This document shows positions 1-7,484 of a stretch of 12,774 bases of DNA, one piece after another. A program made the translations under genes and the position numbers. The DNA is from an uncultured Bacteroidales bacterium (GTDB lineage Bacteria > Bacteroidota > Bacteroidia > Bacteroidales > UBA932), in the NCBI GenBank assembly GCA_945983015.1, contig CAMFSN010000042.1, positions 1-12,774 of the forward strand. The letters run 5' to 3'. Position 1 is the stretch's first letter. Each line of letters begins with the position of its first letter. The notes below the pieces were generated by a model that did no database searches, was not told the DNA's origin, and saw nothing but the letters and a program-made list of their open reading frames with translations.

Positions 1-794
1 TTTTTCTGGAAGAAATCTTCCATATCAAGTCTTGCGGCGGTACCCACCTTCTTCAAGGCGGCTCCCTTCTTGCCTATCACAATTCCCTTTTGGGACTCCC
101 TCATCACGTAGATGACAGCGCTGATGTCGTAGCGCTCCTCGCCTTCTTTGAAAGATTCCACCTCTACCTGGCAGCAGTATGGAATCTCCTCCTTGTAGTT
201 CAGAAGAATTTTTTCCCTGACTATCTCGGCTGCAAAAAAGCGGAGATTCTTATCCGTGAAGGCATCTTGGTCGTACCAGGGCGGACATACGGGAAGTTTC
301 TCCACCACTGTGGACAATATCTTCTCCAATCCGAATCTCTCCTGGGCCGAAGCTGGAATTATCTCGGCTGCAGGCACTTTTTCCTTCCACCAGGAGAAAA
401 GCTCCATAACCCTATCCTGCCGACTGATATCTATCTTGTTGATGACTATTATCACCGGACAGCTCAGACGGGAAAGTTTCTCCACGTATTCGCTGTTCTT
501 GTCGGATTTTTCCACTGTATCGGTAACATAGAGAATGACGTCGGCATCGCCGATGGCCCCGTCTATGAAATTTACCATATCCTGTTGCAGCCTGTAGTTA
601 GGCTTCAGAATCCCGGGAGTGTCAGAATAGACTATCTGATAGTCTTCTCCGTTCACTATTCCCATTATTCTATGTCGGGTAGTCTGAGCCTTGGCGCTGA
701 CTATGCTGAGCTTTTCGCCCACCATAGCGTTCATAAGCGTGGACTTCCCGACATTAGGATTACCGATAATGTTTACAAATCCGGACTTAAACAT
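1..794 (-). CDS. era: GTPase Era, C-terminus cut by window edge
   Basis: Era is an essential-type GTPase that binds the 3' end of 16S rRNA and assists 30S subunit maturation. The frame is open from an ATG at 794 down to base 1, giving 264 visible residues. G1 is GNPNVGKST (residues 11-19), G3 is DTPG (58-61) and G4 is NKID (119-122), with a likely G5 SAQE further on. A C-terminal KH RNA-binding domain carries the loop GKKG (about 240-243). The family is about 300 residues long, so roughly the last 30-40 residues lie outside the window. The ATG lies inside the end of rluB (8-base overlap, ATGTTTAA), which points to translational coupling. The motif set makes the identification secure. Confidence 0.95.
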   Translation of the reverse strand, partial: MFKSGFVNIIGNPNVGKSTLMNAMVGEKLSIVSAKAQTTRHRIMGIVNGEDYQIVYSDTPGILKPNYRLQQDMVNFIDGAIGDADVILYVTDTVEKSDKNSEYVEKLSRLSCPVIIVINKIDISRQDRVMELFSWWKEKVPAAEIIPASAQERFGLEKILSTVVEKLPVCPPWYDQDAFTDKNLRFFAAEIVREKILLNYKEEIPYCCQVEVESFKEGEERYDISAVIYVMRESQKGIVIGKKGAALKKVGTAARLDMEDFFQK

Positions 795-1962
795 AGGCTC
801 CCATCTTAAGAATGTTCACCTCTCCCTCTTCCAGCATCCTCCAGGCTCCCTTCTTGAGACCTTTTTTGGTAAGTCCTGCGAAGTACACCCTGTCCAGAGC
901 CTTGACCTCGTAGCCAAGGGATTCGAAAATCCTGCGCACAATCCTGTTCCTACCTGAATGGATTTCTATGCCCAGTTTCCTGTGGTCGACAGCGTCGATG
1001 AATTCCAGATCGTCTGCGGCTATGACTCCGTCACTAAGTTCCACTCCGGAGAGAATCTTCTCCTTGTCTTCTTGACTCAAAGGCTTGTTCAGGTTTACTT
1101 GATAGATCTTTTTCTTATTGTAGGAAGGATGGGTGAGTTTCTCCGAGAGTTCTCCGTCATTGGTGAACATCAGGACTCCGGTGGTGTTCTTATCCAGTCT
1201 TCCTACAGGGAATACCCTGTACTTGCAACCCTTCAGCAAATCCATTACTGTCTTCTCGGCGTGTGGGTCGCTGGCTGTGGTGACATAGCCCTTAGGCTTG
1301 TTCATCACGATATACACTTTCTCTTCGCCCTTGAGCCTTTCTCCGCTGAATTTGACCTCATCTTTGTAGATGTTGATCTTTGTGCCAAGTTCGGTAACCA
1401 CTACTCCGTTCACGCTTACCACTCCAGCCTGGATAAAGGTGTCTGCCTCACGTCTGGAGCATACGCCGGAGTTCGCGATATACTTGTTCAGACGGATTTC
1501 CTCCTGAATAGGTGCCTTGACATAATCATTGTCAGACATCTCTACACTACTAAGCAGAGGTTTGCGGCTGATCATTCTGTTGATGCCTTCCTCTGACGCT
1601 TTTCCGAAGCCGACATTCTTCTTTGGCGCATTCCTGTGCTTGGAGGTCTGGAATTTAGGCTTGCCGACAGATTTAAAGCTTCTGTGCTCTCCGTTGGCAG
1701 ATTTACGCTCTCCGTAGCTTCTCTGCTCTCCGTAAGACTTGTGCTCTCCGTAAGACTTGTGCTCGCCATAGGATTTGCGCTCTCCTCCGTAGCTCTTATG
1801 TTCTCCGTAAGACTTGCGCTCTCCGTTAGCTCTGCGCTCCCCAAGACTCTTGCGTTTGAAATTCTCCGAGGTGCTGTATGCTGGTCCCTCGGCTGGCTTT
1901 GTTACGGCTCCAGCTGTTTTTCTGGGTCTAAGTTTTCGGCCGTTTTTAACAAACTCTTCCAT
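787..1962 (-). CDS. rluB: RluB-type 23S rRNA pseudouridine synthase with repeat-rich N-terminus
   Basis: This enzyme isomerises uridine to pseudouridine in 23S rRNA (RluB/RsuA family). The 391-residue protein has three parts. Residues 1-150 are a basic, low-complexity arm that includes about nine hexapeptide repeats (42-97). An S4 RNA-binding domain lies at about 155-205 (RLNKYIANSGVCSRREAD). The catalytic domain has GRLDKNTTG at 254-262, whose Asp257 should be the catalytic aspartate, followed by the typical VLMFTNDG. Typical family members such as E. coli RluB are under 300 residues, and the excess here is in the N-terminal arm. The start is the ATG at 1962, which shares one base with the stop of the TonB-like gene (TAATG). 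Which uridine is modified (RluB, RluE or RluF type) cannot be decided from sequence alone; RluB is the best guess. Confidence 0.88.
   Translation of the reverse strand: MEEFVKNGRKLRPRKTAGAVTKPAEGPAYSTSENFKRKSLGERRANGERKSYGEHKSYGGERKSYGEHKSYGEHKSYGEQRSYGERKSANGEHRSFKSVGKPKFQTSKHRNAPKKNVGFGKASEEGINRMISRKPLLSSVEMSDNDYVKAPIQEEIRLNKYIANSGVCSRREADTFIQAGVVSVNGVVVTELGTKINIYKDEVKFSGERLKGEEKVYIVMNKPKGYVTTASDPHAEKTVMDLLKGCKYRVFPVGRLDKNTTGVLMFTNDGELSEKLTHPSYNKKKIYQVNLNKPLSQEDKEKILSGVELSDGVIAADDLEFIDAVDHRKLGIEIHSGRNRIVRRIFESLGYEVKALDRVYFAGLTKKGLKKGAWRMLEEGEVNILKMGAYV
1672..1839 (-). repeat. 18-bp tandem repeats encoding E(R/H)KSYG hexapeptides
   Basis: Within the rluB N-terminal arm, residues 42-97 consist of degenerate hexapeptides around E-R/H-K-S-Y-G, at least eight copies. 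Variants include GERRANG, GEQRSYG, ERKSANG and EHRSFK, plus one extra Gly at residue 60. On the plus strand the DNA unit reads as variants of ctccgtaagacttgtgct, and the two best copies are adjacent near 1730-1765. The segment is basic and probably disordered, in keeping with a nonspecific RNA-binding tail. Near-identical 18-bp units can change copy number without breaking the frame. Confidence 0.85.
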
Positions 1963-2762
1963 TACTTTAATTTAAAAATGTAAGTGATTTTTCCCTCCTG
2001 AAGTTCAGGAGTACTTTCTGTAATATTATTTAATCTGGTGAAGTGGGTCTTCATCGCTGCATTCCTCGCTTCACTCCATAAGGTCTTATCATCAATAGTT
2101 GTACCAGGGGCTCCTGCAATGGCATTTCTGACATTCCCATACACGTCTACCCATATGCTCACCACCACTATTCCGCTCTCCTGTTTGTTATAGTTTGGCT
2201 CGGCCAATCCTCCTACGACGTTTCTGCCCTGCAGATGGGCGTTGGAGCGTCCTGAGATGAGGGTGTTCTCGCTGTTTCCTTCCGCCTGTCCGGCTCGGAA
2301 GGACTCCCCCGCTTTCTCGGCGCTATGAGCCGTGCCCGCCTCCGATGGCTTTTTGTTCATCCCCGGGAAACTGGCTCTCGGGTCTAGCTTTGGCTTTTCC
2401 TTTTCCTTTTCCGGCTCCGGCATAGCCACGTCCCCGAATTTGTCGCTTTCACTCTGAGGAGTCTCGTTCGGGCTTTTCTCTTCTATGGGGCTTTCGCTCT
2501 TCTGTACCAGTTCCACTGGTTTTTTCAGATCCACCTCCTCTGCCACCGGCTCTTTGGAAAATTCGGGTTTGAATTCTTCCTGCTCCGTGAAGTCTATCAG
2601 GAAGGAACTCTCCTCCGGTGGGGGATAGATGTAACTCAGGCCTTTGAAGTTCAGCAGGAGTAAAGCGCATATATGAACCAGAAACGCAAGCCCTCCGCCT
2701 ACGATTCTGGAGATTTTTGTGGCTTTCTCCCTGTTTTTCAAATATGCCTGCTCCTTGCCCAT
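1962..2762 (-). CDS. TonB/TolA-like envelope energy transducer
   Basis: This is the probable third subunit of the ExbB-ExbD complex encoded just upstream, transmitting proton-motive force across the periplasm. The 266-residue protein has a short basic N-terminus, one hydrophobic anchor (about 20-39), a periplasmic linker rich in Pro, Glu and Lys (about 48-135), a Gly/Ser/Asn-rich stretch (about 140-190), and a C-terminal TonB-like domain (about 195-266) with VVVSIWVDVYGNVRNA and ending ITYIFKLK. The start at 2762 is 1 base after the exbD stop. The canonical TonB YP motif and the W.P segment of the C-domain are not evident, so it may serve a Tol-like or other dedicated function rather than TonB-dependent uptake. 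The class is fairly sure and the substrate unknown. Confidence 0.75.
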   Translation of the reverse strand: MGKEQAYLKNREKATKISRIVGGGLAFLVHICALLLLNFKGLSYIYPPPEESSFLIDFTEQEEFKPEFSKEPVAEEVDLKKPVELVQKSESPIEEKSPNETPQSESDKFGDVAMPEPEKEKEKPKLDPRASFPGMNKKPSEAGTAHSAEKAGESFRAGQAEGNSENTLISGRSNAHLQGRNVVGGLAEPNYNKQESGIVVVSIWVDVYGNVRNAIAGAPGTTIDDKTLWSEARNAAMKTHFTRLNNITESTPELQEGKITYIFKLK

Positions 2763-2763
2763 T

Positions 2764-3174
2764 CTACTCCGGTGAAGTGGCCAATATCACTTTGTAGTGG
2801 TTTCTCTTCGCTATGTTCATTACTGCCACCACTTCCTTTATAGGCACTTCCTGGTCGGCATATATGGCGAAGGTCGGTTCCTGCTCTGAAGACAGCTTCT
2901 CTATAAGCATATCTTCCACCTTGTCGAAAGGTATCGCCTGATGGTCCCCGTTGATATGATAAGTGTAAACTTCTGAACCGCAGTCCTTGATGGATACTGA
3001 TACGGTGGCCTTTGCGCTCACTTGTCCGGTACTCTTCGGAAGCAGCAGCTTCAGTGCGTTCGGATTGATAAGGGTGGAGGTGACCAGGAAGAAGATGAGC
3101 AGCAGGAAGACGATGTCCGTCATAGAGGACATCGACATATTCGGGTCTGCCTTAACTGTTCTTCTCAGTGCCAT
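2764..3174 (-). CDS. exbD: ExbD/TolR-family proton channel subunit
   Basis: This is an inner-membrane partner of ExbB/TolQ. The 136 residues comprise a short cytoplasmic basic N-terminus, one membrane helix (about 20-37, DIVFLLLIFFLVTS) and a periplasmic domain. Asp20 at the start of the helix sits where the conserved proton-relay aspartate of ExbD/TolR is found (Asp25 in E. coli ExbD). The length fits the family (about 135-145). It starts 1 base after the exbB stop and ends 1 base before the transducer start, so it belongs to the same transcript. The sequence does not separate ExbD from TolR; exbD follows usual practice for Bacteroidota. Confidence 0.88.
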   Translation of the reverse strand: MALRRTVKADPNMSMSSMTDIVFLLLIFFLVTSTLINPNALKLLLPKSTGQVSAKATVSVSIKDCGSEVYTYHINGDHQAIPFDKVEDMLIEKLSSEQEPTFAIYADQEVPIKEVVAVMNIAKRNHYKVILATSPE

Positions 3175-3175
3175 A

Positions 3176-3829
3176 TTATTCGTTTTCTGAATTGATCTGA
3201 GGCTGTTCGCTCAGCAAATCCATAAATTCTATAGTTGCATTCTCCATCTTGAAGACCACGTCCGATACCTTTGCAGTAAGGAAGTTGTAGGCGAAGTAGG
3301 CTATGATACCTACAATCAGACCGCCTACGGTAGTAATCATAGCCTCGTATATGCCTCCGGAAAGCAGGGAAATGTCGATGTTGTTACCGGCATTGGCCAT
3401 ATTGAAGAAGGCTTTCACCATACCGGTGACAGTTCCCAGGAATCCGAGCATAGGCGCGCCTCCGGCGATGGTGGCCAGGTAAGGCAGACCCTTTTCCAGG
3501 CGGGCGATTTCTGCATTGCCCACATTGTCCACCGCAGTCTGTATGTCGGAGAGAGGTTTTCCAATTCTGGCTATGCCTGTCTCTATCATTCTGGCGATAG
3601 GGGAGTCAAACTTCCCGCAGAGGGTTTTCGCAGATTTGATCTTGCCGTCAAGAAGGTAGTCCTTGATGTCTTTCATAAAGTCTTTGTCGATCTTGGAGGC
3701 TTGTGCGATCACCCACCACTTCTTGCCGAAGATGTAGAGTGCCAAGATCGAGAGTAGCAGCAGGACTATCATTATCCAGCCGCCCTTTGTCGCCATCTCA
3801 AGGATGGAAATAGACTGTGTCGTAAGCAT
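3176..3829 (-). CDS. exbB: MotA/TolQ/ExbB-family proton channel protein
   Basis: This is the multimeric inner-membrane channel component that uses proton-motive force with ExbD. The 217 residues have three predicted membrane helices: about 17-36, 117-140 and 162-187. A cytoplasmic region lies between the first two, and a short acidic tail follows the third. The family signature APMLGFLGTVTGMV is at 125-138, with TTVGGLIVGI in the third helix. It is the first gene of the exbB-exbD-transducer-rluB-era run. Its ATG at 3829 follows an A/T-rich leader without a Shine-Dalgarno sequence and a good Bacteroidota-type promoter about 50 bases upstream. Confidence 0.9.
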   Translation of the reverse strand: MLTTQSISILEMATKGGWIMIVLLLLSILALYIFGKKWWVIAQASKIDKDFMKDIKDYLLDGKIKSAKTLCGKFDSPIARMIETGIARIGKPLSDIQTAVDNVGNAEIARLEKGLPYLATIAGGAPMLGFLGTVTGMVKAFFNMANAGNNIDISLLSGGIYEAMITTVGGLIVGIIAYFAYNFLTAKVSDVVFKMENATIEFMDLLSEQPQINSENE

Positions 3830-3876
3830 ATTTTATATTCTTAATTATCTGTTTCGGCCATTACGGCATATTCGCG

Positions 3877-3907
3877 CAAATTTACTAAAAAGCCCTGAAA
3901 AAATCAA
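3877..3907 (-). promoter_or_regulatory. Bacteroidota-type promoter of exbB operon
   Basis: Read on the minus strand, a TTG (3905-3907) is followed by a 20-base spacer and TAAATTTG (3877-3884). This matches the Bacteroidota primary sigma pattern TTG...TAnnTTTG. Transcription would start near 3870, leaving a leader of about 40 bases before the exbB ATG at 3829. The site lies just downstream of the truA stop (3912-3914), so exbB-era has its own promoter even if truA transcripts read through. I see no hairpin terminator between truA and this promoter. Confidence 0.65.
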
Positions 3908-3911
3908 CCCT

Positions 3912-4646
3912 TTAATCGTATTCCACCTTTGTGAGGAAGAGGGCGTGACCTGGGACACTTTCTCCGGCATCGCCGCGCCTGCCGCTATTCAGGAGCTCCT
4001 TTATGCTTTCGGGACTTCTTTTTCCCCTTCCCACTTCCAGTAAGGTTCCCACTATGGCCCTGACCATATTTCTAAGGAATCGGTTTGCGGCGATATGAAA
4101 GGACCAGTGAGTGGGGTCATCTTTAATCCAATAGGCTTCGAAAACCGTACATATGGAACTCTTGTTGTCCGCTCCTACTTTTTCGAAGCAGGAGAAGTCT
4201 CTGGTGCCCAGGAGCATATCCGCGGCCCTGTTCATCGCCTCGAAGTCCAGCTCCGGATAGCCACAGTGGTAGGAGTACTTCTGGGCGAAGGGATCCTTTT
4301 CTCTATGGATATGGTAGGTGTATTCCCTTCGGGTGGCGCTGAAGCGGGCGTGAAAACTTTCGTCCACCTCTTCTATTGAGTGAATTGCAATGGAATATGG
4401 AAGTATGGCATTTAATTTGTATTTTAGCAGTCCGGTGTCTAAAGAACCGTCATAGTCGAAGTGTGCCACATAATTTTGGGCGTTCACTCCGGTATCGGTT
4501 CTGCCTGCCCCGCAGACTTTGGTCTCAGCGCCTAACAGAGTCGACAGAGCCTCTTCGAGTTTCTGTTGGACACTTGGTGAGTGGACCTGTATCTGCCAGC
4601 CGCAGAAAGAGGCGCCGTCATATGAAAGTGTGATTTTGTATCGCAT
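3912..4646 (-). CDS. truA: tRNA pseudouridine(38-40) synthase TruA
   Basis: TruA makes pseudouridine at positions 38-40 of the tRNA anticodon stem. The start chosen is the ATG at 4646 (MRYKITLSYDGASFCGWQ), giving 244 residues, normal for the family. The same frame stays open upstream to about 5000, but that stretch lies antisense to moxR and is not homologous in feel, so it is excluded. The catalytic motif GRTDTGV has Asp51 in the position of the essential Asp60 of E. coli TruA. FHARFSATRREYTYHI and the C-terminal FLRNMVRAIVGTLLEVGRGK are both typical. It diverges from the Bat operon with only 36 bases between start codons. Confidence 0.95.
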   Translation of the reverse strand: MRYKITLSYDGASFCGWQIQVHSPSVQQKLEEALSTLLGAETKVCGAGRTDTGVNAQNYVAHFDYDGSLDTGLLKYKLNAILPYSIAIHSIEEVDESFHARFSATRREYTYHIHREKDPFAQKYSYHCGYPELDFEAMNRAADMLLGTRDFSCFEKVGADNKSSICTVFEAYWIKDDPTHWSFHIAANRFLRNMVRAIVGTLLEVGRGKRSPESIKELLNSGRRGDAGESVPGHALFLTKVEYD

Positions 4647-4682
4647 ATATGGAACTAATTGTACAAAATTAAAGAAAAATAT
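4634..4682. promoter_or_regulatory. Divergent truA / Bat operon promoter region
   Basis: Only 36 bases separate the truA and moxR start codons, so the promoters must overlap each other or the gene starts. On the minus strand TAATTTTG (4664-4671) fits the TAnnTTTG box for truA, without a clear TTG upstream. On the plus strand a TTTG (4635-4638), 17 bases, then TAATTGTA (4656-4663) is a weak candidate for moxR. The octamer TTGTACAA (4659-4666) is a perfect palindrome lying across both candidates. No Shine-Dalgarno sequence precedes moxR, only an A-rich leader. The region must hold promoter activity by position, but the exact elements are uncertain. Confidence 0.45.
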
Positions 4683-5675
4683 ATGGAAAGTGTAAACATT
4701 AAGGAATTGAATGAAAAAATCCAGAAGGAGAGTTCTTTTGTGGACCTTCTCTCGATGGAGATGTCCAAAGTCATAGTGGGACAGAAGCATCTGGTCGAAA
4801 ACCTGGAGATAGCCTTGCTTTCTAACGGCCATATCCTTTTGGAAGGTATGCCAGGGCTTGCCAAGACTTTGGCTATCAGCACCCTTTCTAAGGCTGTCAA
4901 CGCTCAATTCTCCCGTATCCAATTTACTCCGGACCTTCTGCCTGCCGATGTTACGGGTACTTTGATCTACAGTCAAAAAAAAGAAGAGTTCGAAGTTCAC
5001 AAAGGGCCAATCTTTGCCAATTTTGTATTGGCCGATGAGATTAACCGAGCTCCGGCGAAGGTCCAGTCAGCCCTTTTGGAGGCTATGCAGGAGCGTCAGG
5101 TTACACTTGGCGATAACACCTTCTCCCTGCCGGATCCTTTTTTGGTCTTGGCTACGCAGAATCCGGTAGAGCAGGAAGGTACCTACCCGCTTCCAGAAGC
5201 CCAGGTGGACCGTTTTATGCTGAAGGTTCTGGTGGACTATCCTAAGAAGGAAGAAGAAAAACTGATAGTCCGTATGAATAACAGCGGAGAATTTCCTAAG
5301 CCATCTGCAGTGGTGGGACCGGAAGATATAGTCAGGGCCCGTCAGGTGGTAAGGGAAGTGTATATGGATGAAAAGATTGAAAGGTACATAGTGGATCTGG
5401 TCTTTGCTACCAGAAATCCTGAGGATTATTCATTGGCTTCCTTAAAGTCGATGATAGCTTTCGGGGCATCGCCTCGTGCAAGTATCAGTCTTTGCGCTGC
5501 GGCCAAGGCTTATGCTTTCATCAAGCGCAGGGGCTATGTCATTCCTGAAGATGTCAGGGCCGTGTGTCACGAGGTGCTTCGCCACAGGATTGGCTTAAGC
5601 TATGAGGCTGAGGCTGAAAATCTTACTACGGACGAAATTATAGATCAGGTAATAAATGCAGTCATCGTTCCATAG
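4683..5675 (+). CDS. moxR: MoxR-type AAA+ ATPase
   Basis: This is a cytoplasmic AAA+ ATPase thought to act as a chaperone for VWA-domain proteins. From the ATG at 4683 it has 330 residues, typical of the family; a TTG at 4659 would extend it by eight residues but is less likely. Walker A is GMPGLAKT (55-62), with the Ala before Lys that is usual in MoxR proteins. Walker B is VLADEINRAP (115-124), the sensor region is LATQNP (156-161), and the arginine-rich C-terminal lid includes GASPRAS and HRIGLSYEAE. It opens the Bat operon and overlaps the DUF58 gene by 20 bases. Confidence 0.93.
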   Translation: MESVNIKELNEKIQKESSFVDLLSMEMSKVIVGQKHLVENLEIALLSNGHILLEGMPGLAKTLAISTLSKAVNAQFSRIQFTPDLLPADVTGTLIYSQKKEEFEVHKGPIFANFVLADEINRAPAKVQSALLEAMQERQVTLGDNTFSLPDPFLVLATQNPVEQEGTYPLPEAQVDRFMLKVLVDYPKKEEEKLIVRMNNSGEFPKPSAVVGPEDIVRARQVVREVYMDEKIERYIVDLVFATRNPEDYSLASLKSMIAFGASPRASISLCAAAKAYAFIKRRGYVIPEDVRAVCHEVLRHRIGLSYEAEAENLTTDEIIDQVINAVIVP

Positions 5676-6558
5676 TTCCAAAACTGATACCGCGGAATTC
5701 CTGAAGAAGATTCGAAAGATCGAAATCAGGACCAAGGCTCTCTCGCATCAGATCTTTGCGGGAGAGTATCACTCTGCCTTCAAGGGTAGGGGTATGACCT
5801 TTAGCGAGGTTCGGGAGTATCAGTGGGGAGACGATGTGCGTTCTATGGATTGGAACGTTACCGCCCGCCTTCGCAAGCCTCACGTTAAAGTCTTCGAAGA
5901 GGAGCGTGAACTGACTATGGTCCTGCTTGTGGATGTGTCCAGAAGCGGACTTTTCGGTACTAGTGAAGCTACGAAAAGGGAGAGGATAGCCGAGGTTGCG
6001 GCTGTTTTGAGCTACAGCGCCATTTTGAACAATGACAAGGTGGGGGCTCTCTTTTTCTCTGATAAGGTGGAGAAATTCATTCCTCCCAAGAAGGGTCGTT
6101 CGCATCTGCTCCATATAATAAGGGAGATGTTGGAGTTGGAGCCTGAATCGGATGGGACGGATATCAGTGTGGCTCTTCGCTTTCTGAGCGGAGCCATAAA
6201 GAAGAAATGCAATGCCTTTCTTCTCAGTGATATGATGGATGTCAGCCCTGAGGGAGCCCCTTTGTATGAAGAGGCTTTGAAAGTGCTGGTGGGAAGGCAC
6301 GATTTGTCTGTCATCAGGGTATCTGACCCTAAGGAGGCGGAAATCCCTGCTATGGGTTTGGTTCATATCAAGGATAGCGAGAGTGGGGAGACTTTTTGGG
6401 TGAATACGGATTCCGCGAAGATGAGAAGTGACTACAAGGAATGGTACAATTCTTTTGTGGGACAGTGTAAGAGTCTGCTTAACAGGTATAAGGTAGATTC
6501 CGTGGAATTGAGTACTCAGGGAGATTATGTAAAAAGTTTAATGGCTCTTTTTAGATGA
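5656..6558 (+). CDS. DUF58 family protein with VWA-like fold
   Basis: DUF58 proteins are encoded beside MoxR ATPases in many bacteria and are presumed partners or clients of them. The 300-residue protein has the DUF58 hallmark FKGRGMTFSEVREYQWGDD (42-60) followed by VRSMDWNVTARLRKP (61-75). A MIDAS-like metal site DVSRS (Asp93, Ser95, Ser97) is present, with likely further ligands Thr168 (DGTDIS) and Asp192 (LLSDMM), so the site looks intact. There is no signal peptide or membrane helix, so it should be cytoplasmic. The ATG at 5656 lies inside the moxR end (20-base overlap), and its TGA overlaps the next ATG (ATGA). Confidence 0.9.
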   Translation: MQSSFHSSKTDTAEFLKKIRKIEIRTKALSHQIFAGEYHSAFKGRGMTFSEVREYQWGDDVRSMDWNVTARLRKPHVKVFEEERELTMVLLVDVSRSGLFGTSEATKRERIAEVAAVLSYSAILNNDKVGALFFSDKVEKFIPPKKGRSHLLHIIREMLELEPESDGTDISVALRFLSGAIKKKCNAFLLSDMMDVSPEGAPLYEEALKVLVGRHDLSVIRVSDPKEAEIPAMGLVHIKDSESGETFWVNTDSAKMRSDYKEWYNSFVGQCKSLLNRYKVDSVELSTQGDYVKSLMALFR

Positions 6559-7484
6559 AAGGGATAGCATTGATAGTTTTGTCACTCGTTTTAGACATCA
6601 TTCCTGCAGGGGAGGCTTTCCTTAAGGCTCTCCAGCCCAGGGACAGTGTCTTGGTGGCAGATCAGTTTGACTATGGGTTTACCCTGGAGGCTGTGGAAGA
6701 GGGAACGACTTTGGGATTGGAGGATTTCGAGCCTTTGTGTAATGATACGCTGGTGCTGATAAGGAATTGGCAGATAGATACTTTGAAGAATGGAGACATC
6801 TGCGGCTCGGTGAGATTGGCGCCTTTTGAGGAAGGCCTTTTCGCCCTGCCTTCCATATATGTGATAAGGCAGCAGGGGGAGAGGGTGGATACCCTGAGAT
6901 ATGTCGGACAGACTCTCGAAGTGTGTCCTATGCAGGTGGATACCGCCACTTTCCAGATTCATCCCTTGAAGGGACAGATCAATTATCCTCTGAGCTTTGC
7001 GGAACTGGCTCCTTATATTTTCGGCGGGCTTTCGGGAATTGGCCTGTTGATTCTGGCCATCATTTATCTGCCGCGGCTCTTCCGAAAGAAGTCCGCTCGA
7101 GAGCAGCAGAAAGACCATCCTCACGTGGTGGCCCTTAGGGAATTGGACCGTTACAGGAGTGACAAGTATTGGGCGCCGGCCCAGCAGAAGGCCTTCTATT
7201 CCGGCATTACCGATATTCTAAAGACCTATATAGACCAGAGATTTTCCATCGATGCCCCCGAGATGACTACCGAGGAACTTTTTAAGGAGCTGAAGTCTTG
7301 CCCTGAAGTGGATACAGACTTATATCTCTCTTTAAAAGAACTTTTTGAAAGGGCTGATTTTGTAAAATTTGCCAAGTTTGTAGCTGATGACAAGGATAAT
7401 GCGCAGGCAGTGCCTTTGTGCGTGCGCTTTGTGACCAGCACTTATCAGGCTCAAATAGAGGAGGAAAGCAAAAATGTTCTTTGA
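6555..7484 (+). CDS. Bat operon membrane protein with cytoplasmic helical module
   Basis: This is the uncharacterised gene found between the DUF58 gene and batA in Bacteroidota Bat operons; no established symbol. Its 309 residues begin with a hydrophobic segment (3-18) interrupted by Asp14, probably a signal sequence. An extracytoplasmic beta-rich domain follows (about 28-148), then one membrane helix (about 152-175), basic residues RLFRKK, and a cytoplasmic helical domain (about 188-300). The organisation resembles a short BatD: the C-terminal domain (AFYSGITDILKTYI, then TTEELFKEL and ELFERADFVKFAKF) parallels the one after the BatD membrane helix. The start overlaps the DUF58 stop (ATGA) and the end overlaps batA by 11 bases. 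It may be an adaptor between VWA proteins and MoxR, which is inference only. Confidence 0.8.
   Translation: MKGIALIVLSLVLDIIPAGEAFLKALQPRDSVLVADQFDYGFTLEAVEEGTTLGLEDFEPLCNDTLVLIRNWQIDTLKNGDICGSVRLAPFEEGLFALPSIYVIRQQGERVDTLRYVGQTLEVCPMQVDTATFQIHPLKGQINYPLSFAELAPYIFGGLSGIGLLILAIIYLPRLFRKKSAREQQKDHPHVVALRELDRYRSDKYWAPAQQKAFYSGITDILKTYIDQRFSIDAPEMTTEELFKELKSCPEVDTDLYLSLKELFERADFVKFAKFVADDKDNAQAVPLCVRFVTSTYQAQIEEESKNVL
7459..7464 (+). promoter_or_regulatory. Strong Shine-Dalgarno AGGAGG before batA
   Basis: AGGAGG lies 9 bases before the batA ATG (7474) and inside the coding end of the preceding gene, where it encodes part of an EEES run. It supports the 7474 start and coupled translation. Such motifs are not the rule in Bacteroidota, so coding constraint may also explain it. 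Confidence 0.5.

Noticed and set aside
90..809. 239-residue open frame on the plus strand antisense to era
   Set aside because: The opposite strand encodes Era with all G motifs and a KH domain; the plus-strand product has no recognisable features.
1672..1839. Short regularly spaced repeats as a CRISPR array
   Set aside because: Units are contiguous 18-bp tandem repeats in coding frame without unique spacers, and they encode hexapeptides inside rluB.
1572..1844. Ser/Thr/Glu-rich 90-residue frame on the minus strand overlapping the repeats
   Set aside because: It is an alternate frame of the rluB repeat region; repeats that are open in one frame tend to be open in others.
4471..4478. TAATTTTG on the plus strand as a moxR promoter -7 box
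   Set aside because: It matches TAnnTTTG but lies inside truA, has no TTG 19-21 bases upstream, and would give a leader of about 200 bases. Probably coincidental coding sequence.
4647..5000. Upstream extension of the truA frame on the minus strand (118 extra residues)
   Set aside because: It lies antisense to the start of moxR, is not needed for TruA (the ATG at 4646 gives normal length and the canonical N-terminus), and would remove the divergent promoter region.
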